48,225 nucleotides of DNA from Leptospiraceae bacterium (lineage in GTDB: Bacteria; Spirochaetota; Leptospiria; Turneriellales; Turneriellaceae): NCBI GenBank assembly GCA_020440825.1, contig JAGRNJ010000021.1, positions 1-48,225 on the forward strand. Reading direction: 5' to 3'. Made by a program: the position numbers and the translations under genes. Under the pieces are notes generated by a model. It ran no database searches. It was not told the origin of the DNA and was given only the letters and a program-made list of their open reading frames with translations. Shown in pieces: positions 26,727 through 35,653 of this stretch (position 1 is the stretch's first letter; every line of letters begins with the position of its first letter).

Positions 26727-27272
26727 TTATTTGACGACCGGTAAATGTACTCGAAAGGTACTGCCCCGTTCAAGCAGACTCGATACTGAGACTTTTCCGC
26801 CATGAGCTTCTGCTATTTCACGAGCGATCGGCAGAGCGATTCCCGTGGCCGAGAATTCAGTGTTGCCTGAAAATATTGGGTCGGTCTGGAATATTTTCTC
26901 GAGCTTTTGAGCTTCTATGCCGTTGCCCGTGTCACTAACAGAGAAGACCACCTGCCCATCGGCTTCTGACAGGCCTACCGTAACAGAACCCCAGCGATGA
27001 GTATAGCGAAGAGCATTGCCGAGATATGAGACGAGAATCCACAGGACTTTACCCGCATCGGCATGAATTTTCAGATTCTCATTTTCAATCTTCTTGATTA
27101 AACGAATCTCTTTCTCTGCCATCTGTTCTTCGAATGGAATCACTGCTCTCTCGAGCAATAGTTTTGCATTGATTTCTGTAATGTTGAGGGGAATTGCTTT
27201 GTCTTTGCCAGACATACGCATATAATATGAGAAATAGCCGCCAACGTCAAGATTTAATTCTTGCGGCAACAT
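26727..27272 (-). CDS. Stand-alone histidine-kinase-type ATPase domain
   Basis: A 181-residue HATPase_c protein. ATP-lid motifs are present: N-box with N86 (SYLGNALRYT), G1 D114-T-G-N-G-I119, and a G2-like TGIALPIAREIAEAHGGKV. It closes with GSTFRVHLP, as in sensor kinases. The first 45 residues do not contain the H-box (no HxxExR/TPL) and no sensor or membrane part is encoded: in-frame upstream codons meet TGA at once. It might be a kinase half acting on another protein's histidine, an anti-sigma-type kinase, or a degraded kinase. Start codon 27272 faces the next gene's start 14 bases away. Confidence 0.8.
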   Translation of the reverse strand: MLPQELNLDVGGYFSYYMRMSGKDKAIPLNITEINAKLLLERAVIPFEEQMAEKEIRLIKKIENENLKIHADAGKVLWILVSYLGNALRYTHRWGSVTVGLSEADGQVVFSVSDTGNGIEAQKLEKIFQTDPIFSGNTEFSATGIALPIAREIAEAHGGKVSVSSLLERGSTFRVHLPVVK

Positions 27273-27286
27273 GTGGCAACTGAATC

Positions 27287-30200
27287 ATGTTACTTATGGA
27301 GGGTGGTAAAAAGAAACAAGACCCTGAAAAACTGAATTCTGAACCAGCAGAGAGCCTTCCATACCCAGAGAAAAATGTCCAACAGTCAGAAGCTCCGGTC
27401 AATCAGTTTAAGTCAAAACAAATACGATTCTCATGGCTCTCTTTAATACTGCGAATATTGAAGTTTCTGCCCCTGAGTCTGGTTCTTATTCTAGTTATTG
27501 CATACTTCTATATCATGCGTGCCTCATTTCTCGAAGAATGGGTTCAACGCCAGTTTTCAGAATCAACCAATGGCAGCATTGAGCTTAAAATTACACGCGC
27601 CTCTCTGTTTCGGGGGTTTTCAATTGAAAATATTTCAGTCAATGCCGGGGCAGATTTTGATCATAAACCAATATTAAAAATTGAAAAACTGAATTTATTC
27701 TGGAATGTCTTTGGTTTCTGGGCAGGAGATTTCGGAGTTCATGAAGTGGGAGTTTACCGTCCCCACGTATATTTAGAGCAGCGATCAAATATCTGGAATA
27801 TTCAGGCTCTAGTAAAACCTTCTGCGAAAGAAGAAGATGATCCCGAAATCAAAAAGCCAACCGAGGCGAAAGAACGTACCTCAGCGATAAATTTGCCTTT
27901 TTCGATTCGTGTATTTGCAAAAATAATTCTCGAAGATTTCAAACTGACAGTCGCTGGTTCCGATAAATCAAATTCAAATCCCATAGAAGCCGGAGTAGAG
28001 AATTTTACATTCAGAGCACACTTACTCAGTAAATCAATTGATACAATTCCTGTTAACCCGCTCGTTTTTCTTGAGTATATCGATACATTCATAGTTCAGA
28101 TGAATCCTCGCAACTCAATCGACCTTTATTTTAAAAATCCCCAAGTCGAAACAAAAACTCCCTTTGATCTGCACTTACTGCTTGCTCTTGACACAAACCA
28201 GATCAAACCAAAATTTAAGAGCACTCTGAAGATTGGTAATAATTCTATACCCGTAAAATTTTCAGGCAAAACTTTACTGCCACTGGGAATTGATGTTTCC
28301 TATGATATGCGATATAACCCGATCAGAGATTTATTCAGTATCAATCGGTTTCGTTTATCAGTGCTCGATCAAGTCTGGCTGAACTTAAATGGCATGGTTA
28401 AAAAAGCTACCAGCAGTGATCATATGATTGCCGACATTACACTAGACCAAAGTCGAATCAATCTCACAGAACTATACCCTCATCTCGTAAGATTTACTGG
28501 CAATAAGTTTCCGGAATTTAGCGGAGCCATGTCGCTTGCACCAATGAAAATTTATGGCCCTCTCAATGACCTTCGAATGAGCGGGAAGATAAAGTTTGAT
28601 AAGGTCAAACTTAGATTGCCGCAGCCATCCATCCACATTCCCTATTTTAATCTTGATTATACTCTGCAGTTCAATTTTAAAGACGAGTCTACCCAGCCTT
28701 TAATTACTGCAAAAGCCAATGCCGATGCGCTGGTAAATGGCGCAACATTGGCACTGTATGCAGATTTTATTCCTGAGAAAAATATAAATCTGAATTTAAA
28801 ACTGTCAAATTTTGATCCCGCAGTTTATGCGGATAACAAAATCAACGGCAAAGTCAATGCCGCAGTTAGTATTGCCGGTAAAAACCTCAATTCACTCTCA
28901 ACGAATATTTCTTTAAGCTCTCCGCAGTTCTATTATTACACTGGAAAACTCAAGTCGGGAGTGAATCGTTTTAATCTGGAATTATCTGGCAACATCTCTC
29001 GCATGCTTTCTGACAATCCGGATATCAATCTCAAAAAAATAGCTCTCTACCTCAAAAACGTACGAAAAAATGATGCGCTAAAAATGATTGCCTCAACTCG
29101 GTACAGAAAGAACACCAATTCAGCAAAAATTGAATTCCGATTAAATGAGTTTTCTGCCAATATTCGCAACCTGCATGCAACACTGAACGAAGAACACCAG
29201 AATCAGATCGAAGAAGTAAGACAGCGTATACGGGGCCCTGTCAGCCTCACCGGTGGAACAGACATAAATATGCAGGGTGAGAATATGTATATTCATCACC
29301 TGACAACTGTACTGGTGCCCGACTATGGTATTGATGATATCAATATCATCGCAGATGCAGGTATCAAACCGGGTTTTGTAAATATTCAGAAAGTTTCCGT
29401 AACAGGTCTTCGCAAAGCACTTGATTTGCAGATATCAGGTACACTAAAGGAGGGAATGATTGAGAAGCTCGACCCGAAAAATAATGATCGAATGATAAAA
29501 GAGAAAGGCTGGGACCCCGATATCAATCTGCATTTGAATGTTATTCGCGATGAAATGAATCCGGTTTTTCAGGAACACTCTATTAAAGGCACTTTACATT
29601 TGAATGCTTCATTCAGGAACAATATTGCAAAGGGAGTTCTTGGAATCGAAAATTTTTATTATGCTTCACCACAGGCTCGCCTGAACAATATCAAATTTAA
29701 TTTTCCTTTTGAACACAATTTACTGTTGCGAAAAACATTGAACCTTACTGCAGCAAATAAAGAGCGCTTAATAAAAAATTATAATTTCAGCGAACCGTAC
29801 AATTTTACCATTGATTCGATTGAAATTCAACATCCCATTCGGGAAAAAGAAAGTATTAAAATCGTTTATCCTCGCGGAAACCAGCCGGGCTTTGGGGCCA
29901 GTACTCGCTATAAAGATAATGTTTTTGAAATTCCTGCTATGCAGGTATACACACTCAATGGTCTGGTAACCGGACATGATATTCTGTTTAATGTCGGACG
30001 GGGAAGATTGAATGAAATGGAATTTGCAATGGGCCTGCAAATCAAAGATATTGATCTTAAACAGCTGATTCCGCTGGATCAGGCAGAGGCAATAACCGAT
30101 GGCTCTATTCGAGCTGATCTACTCTTCATAGGAGACAGGCTTGACCAGCCTGTCGAGAACCTGAACGGATATATTTCGGTATACAAAATAGGTGAACAAT

Positions 30201-30493
30201 TTGGCAAACAGGCCCTGAAGGTTGTGAAGCCAGATACCGGTGGTCTGTTAGATTATACAATTGATAATACCATCATTGTAAGAAAGATGGACCTCGAGTT
30301 GAAAGAAGGTCTTGTTTATGCCAAAATTATCTACCGCCAGGGTGTGCTGGGTAACCTGATTCGGCTGGCGGGCGATAAAATAGTACAGGAAAGAATACCG
30401 ATACCTGAATTCTTACAACGTGCCGAAGATGAAGCAAAAGTTTATAAACAGGTAAAGGAACCTGAAAATACAAATACACAGGGTACACCATGA
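27287..30493 (+). CDS. AsmA-like inter-membrane protein
   Basis: A 1068-residue protein with an N-terminal cytoplasmic segment, one membrane helix (about 48-72, LKFLPLSLVLILVIAYFYIM) and a very long periplasmic part of repeating beta-strands. The block after the helix (IELKITRASLFRGFSIENIS, ILKIEKLNLFWNVFGF) resembles the AsmA/TamB/YhdP group, whose members form beta-groove bridges moving phospholipids to the outer membrane. No domain beyond that is seen. Start is ATG 27287 or ATG 27296; a weak TTGCGG at 27261 would suit the latter. It is first of three genes with overlapping ends (AsmA-galT ATGA overlap), then the 31559 gene. Confidence 0.75.
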   Translation: MLLMEGGKKKQDPEKLNSEPAESLPYPEKNVQQSEAPVNQFKSKQIRFSWLSLILRILKFLPLSLVLILVIAYFYIMRASFLEEWVQRQFSESTNGSIELKITRASLFRGFSIENISVNAGADFDHKPILKIEKLNLFWNVFGFWAGDFGVHEVGVYRPHVYLEQRSNIWNIQALVKPSAKEEDDPEIKKPTEAKERTSAINLPFSIRVFAKIILEDFKLTVAGSDKSNSNPIEAGVENFTFRAHLLSKSIDTIPVNPLVFLEYIDTFIVQMNPRNSIDLYFKNPQVETKTPFDLHLLLALDTNQIKPKFKSTLKIGNNSIPVKFSGKTLLPLGIDVSYDMRYNPIRDLFSINRFRLSVLDQVWLNLNGMVKKATSSDHMIADITLDQSRINLTELYPHLVRFTGNKFPEFSGAMSLAPMKIYGPLNDLRMSGKIKFDKVKLRLPQPSIHIPYFNLDYTLQFNFKDESTQPLITAKANADALVNGATLALYADFIPEKNINLNLKLSNFDPAVYADNKINGKVNAAVSIAGKNLNSLSTNISLSSPQFYYYTGKLKSGVNRFNLELSGNISRMLSDNPDINLKKIALYLKNVRKNDALKMIASTRYRKNTNSAKIEFRLNEFSANIRNLHATLNEEHQNQIEEVRQRIRGPVSLTGGTDINMQGENMYIHHLTTVLVPDYGIDDINIIADAGIKPGFVNIQKVSVTGLRKALDLQISGTLKEGMIEKLDPKNNDRMIKEKGWDPDINLHLNVIRDEMNPVFQEHSIKGTLHLNASFRNNIAKGVLGIENFYYASPQARLNNIKFNFPFEHNLLLRKTLNLTAANKERLIKNYNFSEPYNFTIDSIEIQHPIREKESIKIVYPRGNQPGFGASTRYKDNVFEIPAMQVYTLNGLVTGHDILFNVGRGRLNEMEFAMGLQIKDIDLKQLIPLDQAEAITDGSIRADLLFIGDRLDQPVENLNGYISVYKIGEQFGKQALKVVKPDTGGLLDYTIDNTIIVRKMDLELKEGLVYAKIIYRQGVLGNLIRLAGDKIVQERIPIPEFLQRAEDEAKVYKQVKEPENTNTQGTP

Positions 30494-31557
30494 CACAGTT
30501 TCTGAATGCAGATGAATCAAGATCAGAATTGCGATGGAACCCTTTAACACGCAATTATACAATCATTGCACCATCGAGGGGAAAAAGACCCGGAAGTTTC
30601 ATCATCAATGAAGAGATCGACGCCCATTTACCTCATTCAGAAGTCTGTGCATTTTGTACGGGCAATGAAGAGTACACTCCACCTGCGATTTTAACGCTCA
30701 ACAAAAAAAATTCAGACGACTGGTTTGTGAGGGTAGTACCAAATAAATATCCTGTATTGAGAATAGAGGGAGATCTGCATCGCAACAATGCAGGACTTTA
30801 CGATGTTGTCTCAGGAATTGGTGCACATGAAGTTGTTATTGAAAGTCCGAATTGTAGTCGACAACTCGCAGATCTTGAAATTTCAGAGATAGAACTGACA
30901 CTCAAAGCCTGGAAAATTCGTCTGGCGGATTTAAAACGAGACGATAGATTTCGAAGTATAATGATTTTCAAGAATCATGGTTCACTGGCAGGTGCTACGA
31001 TGAAGCATTCGCATAGCCAGATTGTTGCATTGCCAGAAAGGCCATATCATTTGCAGACCATATTGAACTCTGCACGTGAACACTATTCGCGCAAAGAACG
31101 TTGTATTTTTTGTGATATCGTCGAATTTGAATCCAATGCACAAGAAAGAATAGTTGTTGAAGATAATTATTTTACTTTGCTTTGCCCGTTTGCTTCGTCA
31201 TTTCCTTTTGAAATGAACCTGATTCCCAAAAAACATTTGCACGATTTCTCAGAAATTCCTGACAATGAATTGTATGCGTGTGCACATGCACTTAGAGATG
31301 CATTCATCCGACTTAATAAAACCCTGAATTTCCCCGCTTATAATTTAGTGCTGATGACATCTCCACCTCCGCGTAAAAAGCTGAATAGACCCGACTACTG
31401 GGGCAGTATCAGAGAAGATTTTCACTGGCATTTCATGATCACGCCGAGAATTGCCCGTTCTGCCGGCTTTGAATGGGGAAGCGGAGTGCAGATTAATCCC
31501 GTGACGCCAGAAGAGGCCGCGTCATTTTTGCGGGCAATTGTTATACAACCAGAGTAG
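30490..31557 (+). CDS. galT: Galactose-1-phosphate uridylyltransferase
   Basis: A 355-residue GalT that exchanges UMP between UDP-glucose and galactose-1-phosphate (Leloir pathway). The nucleophile motif H173-S-H175-S-Q177 (KHSHSQIVALP) is exact; zinc-site cysteines C53 and C56 (CAFC) are present, as are NKYPVL and HEVVIESP motifs. A second HIT-like half ends with HWHFMITPR. Full length. No galK or galE lies beside it, and its four-base overlap with the AsmA-like gene ties it to envelope building instead, perhaps supplying galactosyl residues to surface glycans (inference). Confidence 0.95.
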   Translation: MTQFLNADESRSELRWNPLTRNYTIIAPSRGKRPGSFIINEEIDAHLPHSEVCAFCTGNEEYTPPAILTLNKKNSDDWFVRVVPNKYPVLRIEGDLHRNNAGLYDVVSGIGAHEVVIESPNCSRQLADLEISEIELTLKAWKIRLADLKRDDRFRSIMIFKNHGSLAGATMKHSHSQIVALPERPYHLQTILNSAREHYSRKERCIFCDIVEFESNAQERIVVEDNYFTLLCPFASSFPFEMNLIPKKHLHDFSEIPDNELYACAHALRDAFIRLNKTLNFPAYNLVLMTSPPPRKKLNRPDYWGSIREDFHWHFMITPRIARSAGFEWGSGVQINPVTPEEAASFLRAIVIQPE

Positions 31558-31558
31558 T

Positions 31559-33076
31559 ATGGAAGAAAAATTCAAGTATAAACCCGAGATAGATTTTGAA
31601 AGCGTTGATGAGCAGAACTCTGAGAAAGTAATTCAGCTGCTCGAACCCTTTAAGAAAGGAATTCTAAAAGGGGTTGAAGCTCATTTGCTTAATGCAGATG
31701 GTTTACGAAAATATCTTACCTCAGGTTCAATATCCCCGGAATTTCGTTCTGAAACCCGGGTGAAGACAAAAGATATTGACGACCGGTTGATGTCAATTGT
31801 TAGGGCTTACTCTGAGCTTGAGACAGATTTACAGACGCGGAATCTGGATACCATTGCCCATCGCGATTATTTCAATTATTTTGCAGATTCTGATACCGAA
31901 GCCCCCAAAGTTGAATATATCAAATTATTAAAATCTTATGAACATCTCAAAGAGTACAATAACAGAATTAAAGAAGACTGGGACTGGCTCAGAAGTTTTT
32001 ATGAATCTATTCCTGTAAACTCGGGCAATCGGCCTATTCTCGAGCAAATCTTATTGTTCAAAATCTATCCAAGAATTGAACTTACTGAGTTAACAGACCT
32101 GTACCTCAGAAGACTCAGACTGGTTCTTAAAATCAACAAAGAAGAAGAAAAAGGCGGCAAGGTTCACGCCCGGGGACAATACACATCACTAATCAATTAC
32201 TCTTACTCGTCTGTCTTCTTAGAGAATCTCGAATCGATTGTTGGAAAACAGGAAGATATCGAAATTGCAAAACCTAAAACGACAGATCCGGCCCAGGATA
32301 CCAGGGATACTTGCATCAGAAACCCCTTCTTTCTGGACAGCAGAGGAACCGAACTCTTTAATCAAAGTTACCTCTATACTATGGAGATTAAGCAAGAGAG
32401 AGTTCAGCTCGATCAAAAAAAAATTAAGCGTGCTGTTTATATTGAAACCCACCTTGGTGCAGAAGAAGCGGCCCTGCGGCAAGATCTAATTCGAAAATTC
32501 ATTTCACAAGCAGGCTCAAAAGATAGAATTTCTGAATACATTGCATTTCTCAATCAATACTCAGATTTTGCTCGAGATACATTGACCTTGCATCTATCAA
32601 ATCTCAAAAATAATGAACCTACAATCTTCATGTACCATTTTGGACCAATTTATTTCCTGAAAGTTGTAATGCATTTTATGAGAGAAGGCAGAACGGGTTT
32701 CATTCACCGTCGCTTGAAAAAAGACCAGATGCTAAGAGAATTACCATTAGAATATTTAAAGTTTACCCTAAAAGACTGGTGGGATGAAAAAATTTTTCGG
32801 GCTACTACCCGCCAGGAGAGAAACTCTAGAGAAACCTTTTTGACAATTTCAGCCCAAGTATCTGAACTGTGGAGAGAAGAACAGCCAAAAATTTTCAGTA
32901 TAATCAGACGGGAGCCTTATCTGGTTCGAGCTATGAAACTGCATGACGTAAAAACTCTGGGTAAATTCATAGAAACCGAAGTCAGCTATCTTCTATATGT
33001 GATATTGCTTCGGTTTCTGGGACCAGATTTTATTTATCTGCCAGTACACCGAAAGGCCGGTTCTAGTATTTCGTAA
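31559..33076 (+). CDS. Unknown soluble protein, AsmA-galT operon
   Basis: From ATG 31559, one base past the galT stop, the protein has 505 residues; a TTG start at 31538 inside galT is less likely. I recognise no domain. It has no signal peptide or clear membrane helix, is mostly helical and highly charged (EEEKGGK around 198, many K/E/R), with an aromatic-rich tail (EVSYLLYVILLRFLGPDFIY) that may pack into membrane or a partner. There is no nucleotide-binding or metal motif that I can name. Its place in the same transcript as galT and the AsmA-like protein suggests an envelope link. The 3' end overlaps the convergent lipoprotein gene by 14 bases. Confidence 0.7.
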   Translation: MEEKFKYKPEIDFESVDEQNSEKVIQLLEPFKKGILKGVEAHLLNADGLRKYLTSGSISPEFRSETRVKTKDIDDRLMSIVRAYSELETDLQTRNLDTIAHRDYFNYFADSDTEAPKVEYIKLLKSYEHLKEYNNRIKEDWDWLRSFYESIPVNSGNRPILEQILLFKIYPRIELTELTDLYLRRLRLVLKINKEEEKGGKVHARGQYTSLINYSYSSVFLENLESIVGKQEDIEIAKPKTTDPAQDTRDTCIRNPFFLDSRGTELFNQSYLYTMEIKQERVQLDQKKIKRAVYIETHLGAEEAALRQDLIRKFISQAGSKDRISEYIAFLNQYSDFARDTLTLHLSNLKNNEPTIFMYHFGPIYFLKVVMHFMREGRTGFIHRRLKKDQMLRELPLEYLKFTLKDWWDEKIFRATTRQERNSRETFLTISAQVSELWREEQPKIFSIIRREPYLVRAMKLHDVKTLGKFIETEVSYLLYVILLRFLGPDFIYLPVHRKAGSSIS

Positions 33077-33596
33077 TCTTCTGGCGTAAAAGTTTCTCTG
33101 CTTCTTCGCGCGATATATCTTTTTGCAGCATAATCCCGTACCCGACTTTGAAGTCTCTGGGCTCTATTTTATTATTCTCAAAAATAAATTGAAATCGGGT
33201 AATATCTTCACTCATTAGTTTATCAACTTCGACTACTTTAGAAGGTCTGCCCTGGCGAATTCGGTAGAAGGTTCCGCTATTGGGATACAGTTCTACCCGA
33301 ATAACCCCGTCTGTTACAAGCTCTATAAGATTATACTTTTTAAGTTCTTCTGAAAAACTTTTTTGACCTGGTAAATCTTCTTTAAGCTTTATAGTTTCAA
33401 AATTACTCAATTGCTTGACATCATAGGCATCACTTGATGCAAAAATTCTGAAAACTTCATCTTTTTCAGCAGGAAGAGCAAAATATGCATCCCGGGCTGT
33501 AATATACTCATTGGATTGTTCTGATTTCTTCTCTGCTGTTTTACAGTGAAAAACTACTAGAGATAATAACAATGAAAGGCAGGCTATCTTACGCAT
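33063..33596 (-). CDS. Putative lipoprotein
   Basis: A 177-residue protein with a signal peptide MRKIACLSLLLSLVVFHC; the cysteine at 18 would be lipidated. The box VVFHC departs from the E. coli consensus but fits the looser spirochaetal form. The mature part is charged, with mixed helix and strand and no family I know; a pattern VELYPNSGTFYRIRQG near 105 looks beta. Anchoring in the inner or outer membrane cannot be told. It lies just downstream of panE on the same strand (15-base gap) but has its own TTGACT element. Confidence 0.7.
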   Translation of the reverse strand: MRKIACLSLLLSLVVFHCKTAEKKSEQSNEYITARDAYFALPAEKDEVFRIFASSDAYDVKQLSNFETIKLKEDLPGQKSFSEELKKYNLIELVTDGVIRVELYPNSGTFYRIRQGRPSKVVEVDKLMSEDITRFQFIFENNKIEPRDFKVGYGIMLQKDISREEAEKLLRQKITKY

Positions 33597-33629
33597 AAAT
33601 ATAAATAATTTTCAATTATCGGCAGTCAA
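33597..33629 (-). promoter_or_regulatory. Candidate leaderless promoter of the lipoprotein gene
   Basis: Minus-strand TTGACT (33629-33624) begins 33 bases before the ATG at 33596; TATTTA (33607-33602) follows after 16 bases. No Shine-Dalgarno. Part of the element lies in the end of panE (stop at 33612). Confidence 0.4.
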
Positions 33630-34535
33630 TGAATTTTTGAACTTTAACATGTCGTAAATAACGGGCAAAACGTTCAATTTCACCTTTTTGCTTTTAGCAA
33701 TTCTGAGAGGTTCACCAATAATAGCCTCTACCTCCATCTCTCTACCCGCTTCAAAATCAAGTAACATAGAGGTTTTGTAGGGTTGCATTTTTCTTGTACG
33801 CTCAATCATATCAGTGATGTTTTTCCTGGTCATGGAAATACCCTCTGACTTTGCAATCTGTACAGTTTCTGACATCAATTCTTTGACCAGTTTTAAACTA
33901 TATGGCGAACCAATCATATCTGTGGTGCTCACATTTCCCAAAACAACAGAAAGGGAATTGAATGGAATATTCCATAAAAGTTTTTCCCAGCGCAGTTTTC
34001 TTAGATTTTTTTCCTGAACAACCTGAATTTTGGCTGCACTGAACAGCTCAAACACCAGCTGGGCTGCATATTGATCTTGCTTAGCCAGACCCGAAAGCTT
34101 TATTAGTCCGTAATCAATATGGTGAATCTTATTACTGTTTTTTCTATGAATACAAGTGAATGCCAAAGCCCCAACTATGGCATTCGAAGGATACATTTTT
34201 CGTAATTTTTCTTCAATATTGATACCATTTTGAAGAATTACAATGATAGATTTCGGATGTAAAACTTTCCTGAGGCAGTCCCAATCAAAACTTGGTACAA
34301 ACTTGGCCGCAACCAGAATCACATCTGCCTGCTTCATTTGAGAGGTTTCTGCAAAATAGTTCAGCGAGCATGAAAAATCTCCCCAAATACTCTGAATTTT
34401 TACTCTGACCGGTTTCTCATTCGCTGAAGATCGAGACTGAAATTGAACCATACAACCCAGTTGATGCAGTTTGGCACCATAGAAAGTTCCCACTGCTCCT
34501 GCCCCTATGACCGCCACTGACTTCAAAACATTCAT
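33612..34535 (-). CDS. panE: Ketopantoate reductase family (PanE/ApbA)
   Basis: A 307-residue NADPH-dependent 2-dehydropantoate 2-reductase-like enzyme. Cofactor motif G11-A-G-A-V-G16 at the N-terminus, ILVAAKF and ILQNGIN in the Rossmann half, then the catalytic lysine K185 in RWEKLLWNIPFNSLSV and a C-terminal helical domain with TSMLLDFEAGREMEVEAI. PanE makes pantoate for pantothenate and CoA synthesis; the exact substrate within this family cannot be proved, since homologues with other 2-oxoacids exist. No other pan genes are present. A TTGACC lies 35 bases upstream of the ATG. Confidence 0.88.
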   Translation of the reverse strand: MNVLKSVAVIGAGAVGTFYGAKLHQLGCMVQFQSRSSANEKPVRVKIQSIWGDFSCSLNYFAETSQMKQADVILVAAKFVPSFDWDCLRKVLHPKSIIVILQNGINIEEKLRKMYPSNAIVGALAFTCIHRKNSNKIHHIDYGLIKLSGLAKQDQYAAQLVFELFSAAKIQVVQEKNLRKLRWEKLLWNIPFNSLSVVLGNVSTTDMIGSPYSLKLVKELMSETVQIAKSEGISMTRKNITDMIERTRKMQPYKTSMLLDFEAGREMEVEAIIGEPLRIAKSKKVKLNVLPVIYDMLKFKNSLTADN

Positions 34536-34570
34536 TTGCTGTAGCCTGAAAAATCTTGATTCCCGGTCAA
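34536..34570 (-). promoter_or_regulatory. Candidate leaderless promoter of panE
   Basis: Minus-strand TTGACC (34570-34565) begins 35 bases before the ATG at 34535; the -10 match is weak (GGCTAC). No Shine-Dalgarno. Confidence 0.35.
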
Positions 34571-34654
34571 TAATAAACTCTTTTAAAAATTGAAATATTG
34601 AATTCTGAACACAGAAAGCTTCAGAGTATTTCAGATTCAGACCTCAATATAAAA

Positions 34655-34689
34655 TTGCAACCTTTTCAAAGCTCACTTGTCTAATCTGT
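34655..34689 (+). promoter_or_regulatory. Candidate promoter of the ECF sigma operon
   Basis: TTGCAA (34655-34660) begins 35 bases before the ATG at 34690, with TCTAAT at 34680-34685 as the best -10 (19-base spacing). No Shine-Dalgarno. It may respond to the housekeeping sigma; I see no obvious ECF-type AAC/CGTC pair. Confidence 0.35.
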
Positions 34690-35103
34690 ATGCCCGAAAA
34701 TCTGATCGTAAAGCTGAACAATATCGAAGCACAGCTTGCCCAACTGCAGAATGTACAGTGTGAAAGCGCTTCTGCTGCCAAAATTCTGATTTCTTTAGTT
34801 CCAATGTTGGGTGTAATTCTGGGAACGACTCTGCTGTTTTTCTTTATTCTTTGGCAGTACAAGCTGAGAAAAGAATTGATACGATCAGGAAATTATAAGC
34901 CGGTTTTAGATGAAAGAATCAGGACCTTAAGCCTGCTCATTGGTCTTTTAAGCATTGCAGTGGGCTTACCAATGACCATTTTGTTTTTAATTATCGAAGG
35001 TGTTTCTTATTCCGTTCTGGGCGGATTACTTCCTTTCAGTGCAGGTATCGGTCTGCTACTTTTTTTTATCTTTTCAGGAAAAAAAATCAGGGAGACAACT
35101 TAA
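34690..35103 (+). CDS. Membrane protein upstream of an ECF sigma factor
   Basis: A 137-residue protein with an N-terminal short coil (LNNIEAQLAQLQN), one strong helix (about 34-53, LGVILGTTLLFFFILW), a cytosolic loop (LRKELIRSGNYKPVLDERIR) and two more helices (78-95 and 100-130). The pattern resembles the small membrane proteins annotated DUF6249 that lie beside ECF sigma factors; the family name is from memory. It lies 31 bases upstream of the sigma gene and may sense envelope conditions, which is inference. Confidence 0.6.
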   Translation: MPENLIVKLNNIEAQLAQLQNVQCESASAAKILISLVPMLGVILGTTLLFFFILWQYKLRKELIRSGNYKPVLDERIRTLSLLIGLLSIAVGLPMTILFLIIEGVSYSVLGGLLPFSAGIGLLLFFIFSGKKIRETT

Positions 35104-35134
35104 AGACAAAAGTAAGACTTAACCGGAGTCACTT

Positions 35135-35653
35135 TTGTCACCCGAAGAATTTAATGAAATGTTTTTAGAAAATACTGACAGAATTTACAGTCTGGGTATG
35201 CGCCTATTTAGAAGTCACTCAGAAGATGCAATGGATTTTACACAAGAGGTATATCTTCAGGCATTCAAGAATATGAATAAATTTGCCGGTAATTCTGCTT
35301 TTTCAACCTGGCTCTATTCTGTTGCATTGAATCTGGGTTTGAACCAGATTCGCAGACGCAAAATAATTAAAACACAGTCCTCGGATGCAGAATTTTCTGA
35401 AGAATTAGTAGATTCCAGAGACGAAACCCCCGAAAATCAGTCCATCCGCCAGGAAACCATTGAAACAATTCGGTCAGAAATTGAACTTTTACCTGAGAAT
35501 TACCGATTACCGTTAATGCTTTTTTACTATGAAGAAATGTCATATCAAAAAATTTCTGAAAAACTGAACATCAAAGAAGGAACATTGAAGTCTCTCGTGC
35601 ATCGAGCACGCAATCTTTTGAAAGATGCTCTAAAAAAACGAGGTATAGAATGA
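35135..35653 (+). CDS. ECF sigma-70 factor (RpoE-like)
   Basis: A 172-residue ECF sigma factor from TTG 35135, with GGAG seven bases upstream. Region 2 (about 10-80) contains DFTQEVYLQAFKNMNKF and STWLYSVALNLGLNQIRRRK; region 4 (about 110-165) contains LPENYRLPLMLFYYEEMSY and then GTLKSLVHRARNLLKDAL, the helix-turn-helix that binds -35 sites. No regions 1.1 or 3, as in this group. The next gene starts on its stop (ATGA) and is the likely anti-sigma factor. The target regulon is unknown. Confidence 0.93.
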   Translation: MSPEEFNEMFLENTDRIYSLGMRLFRSHSEDAMDFTQEVYLQAFKNMNKFAGNSAFSTWLYSVALNLGLNQIRRRKIIKTQSSDAEFSEELVDSRDETPENQSIRQETIETIRSEIELLPENYRLPLMLFYYEEMSYQKISEKLNIKEGTLKSLVHRARNLLKDALKKRGIE

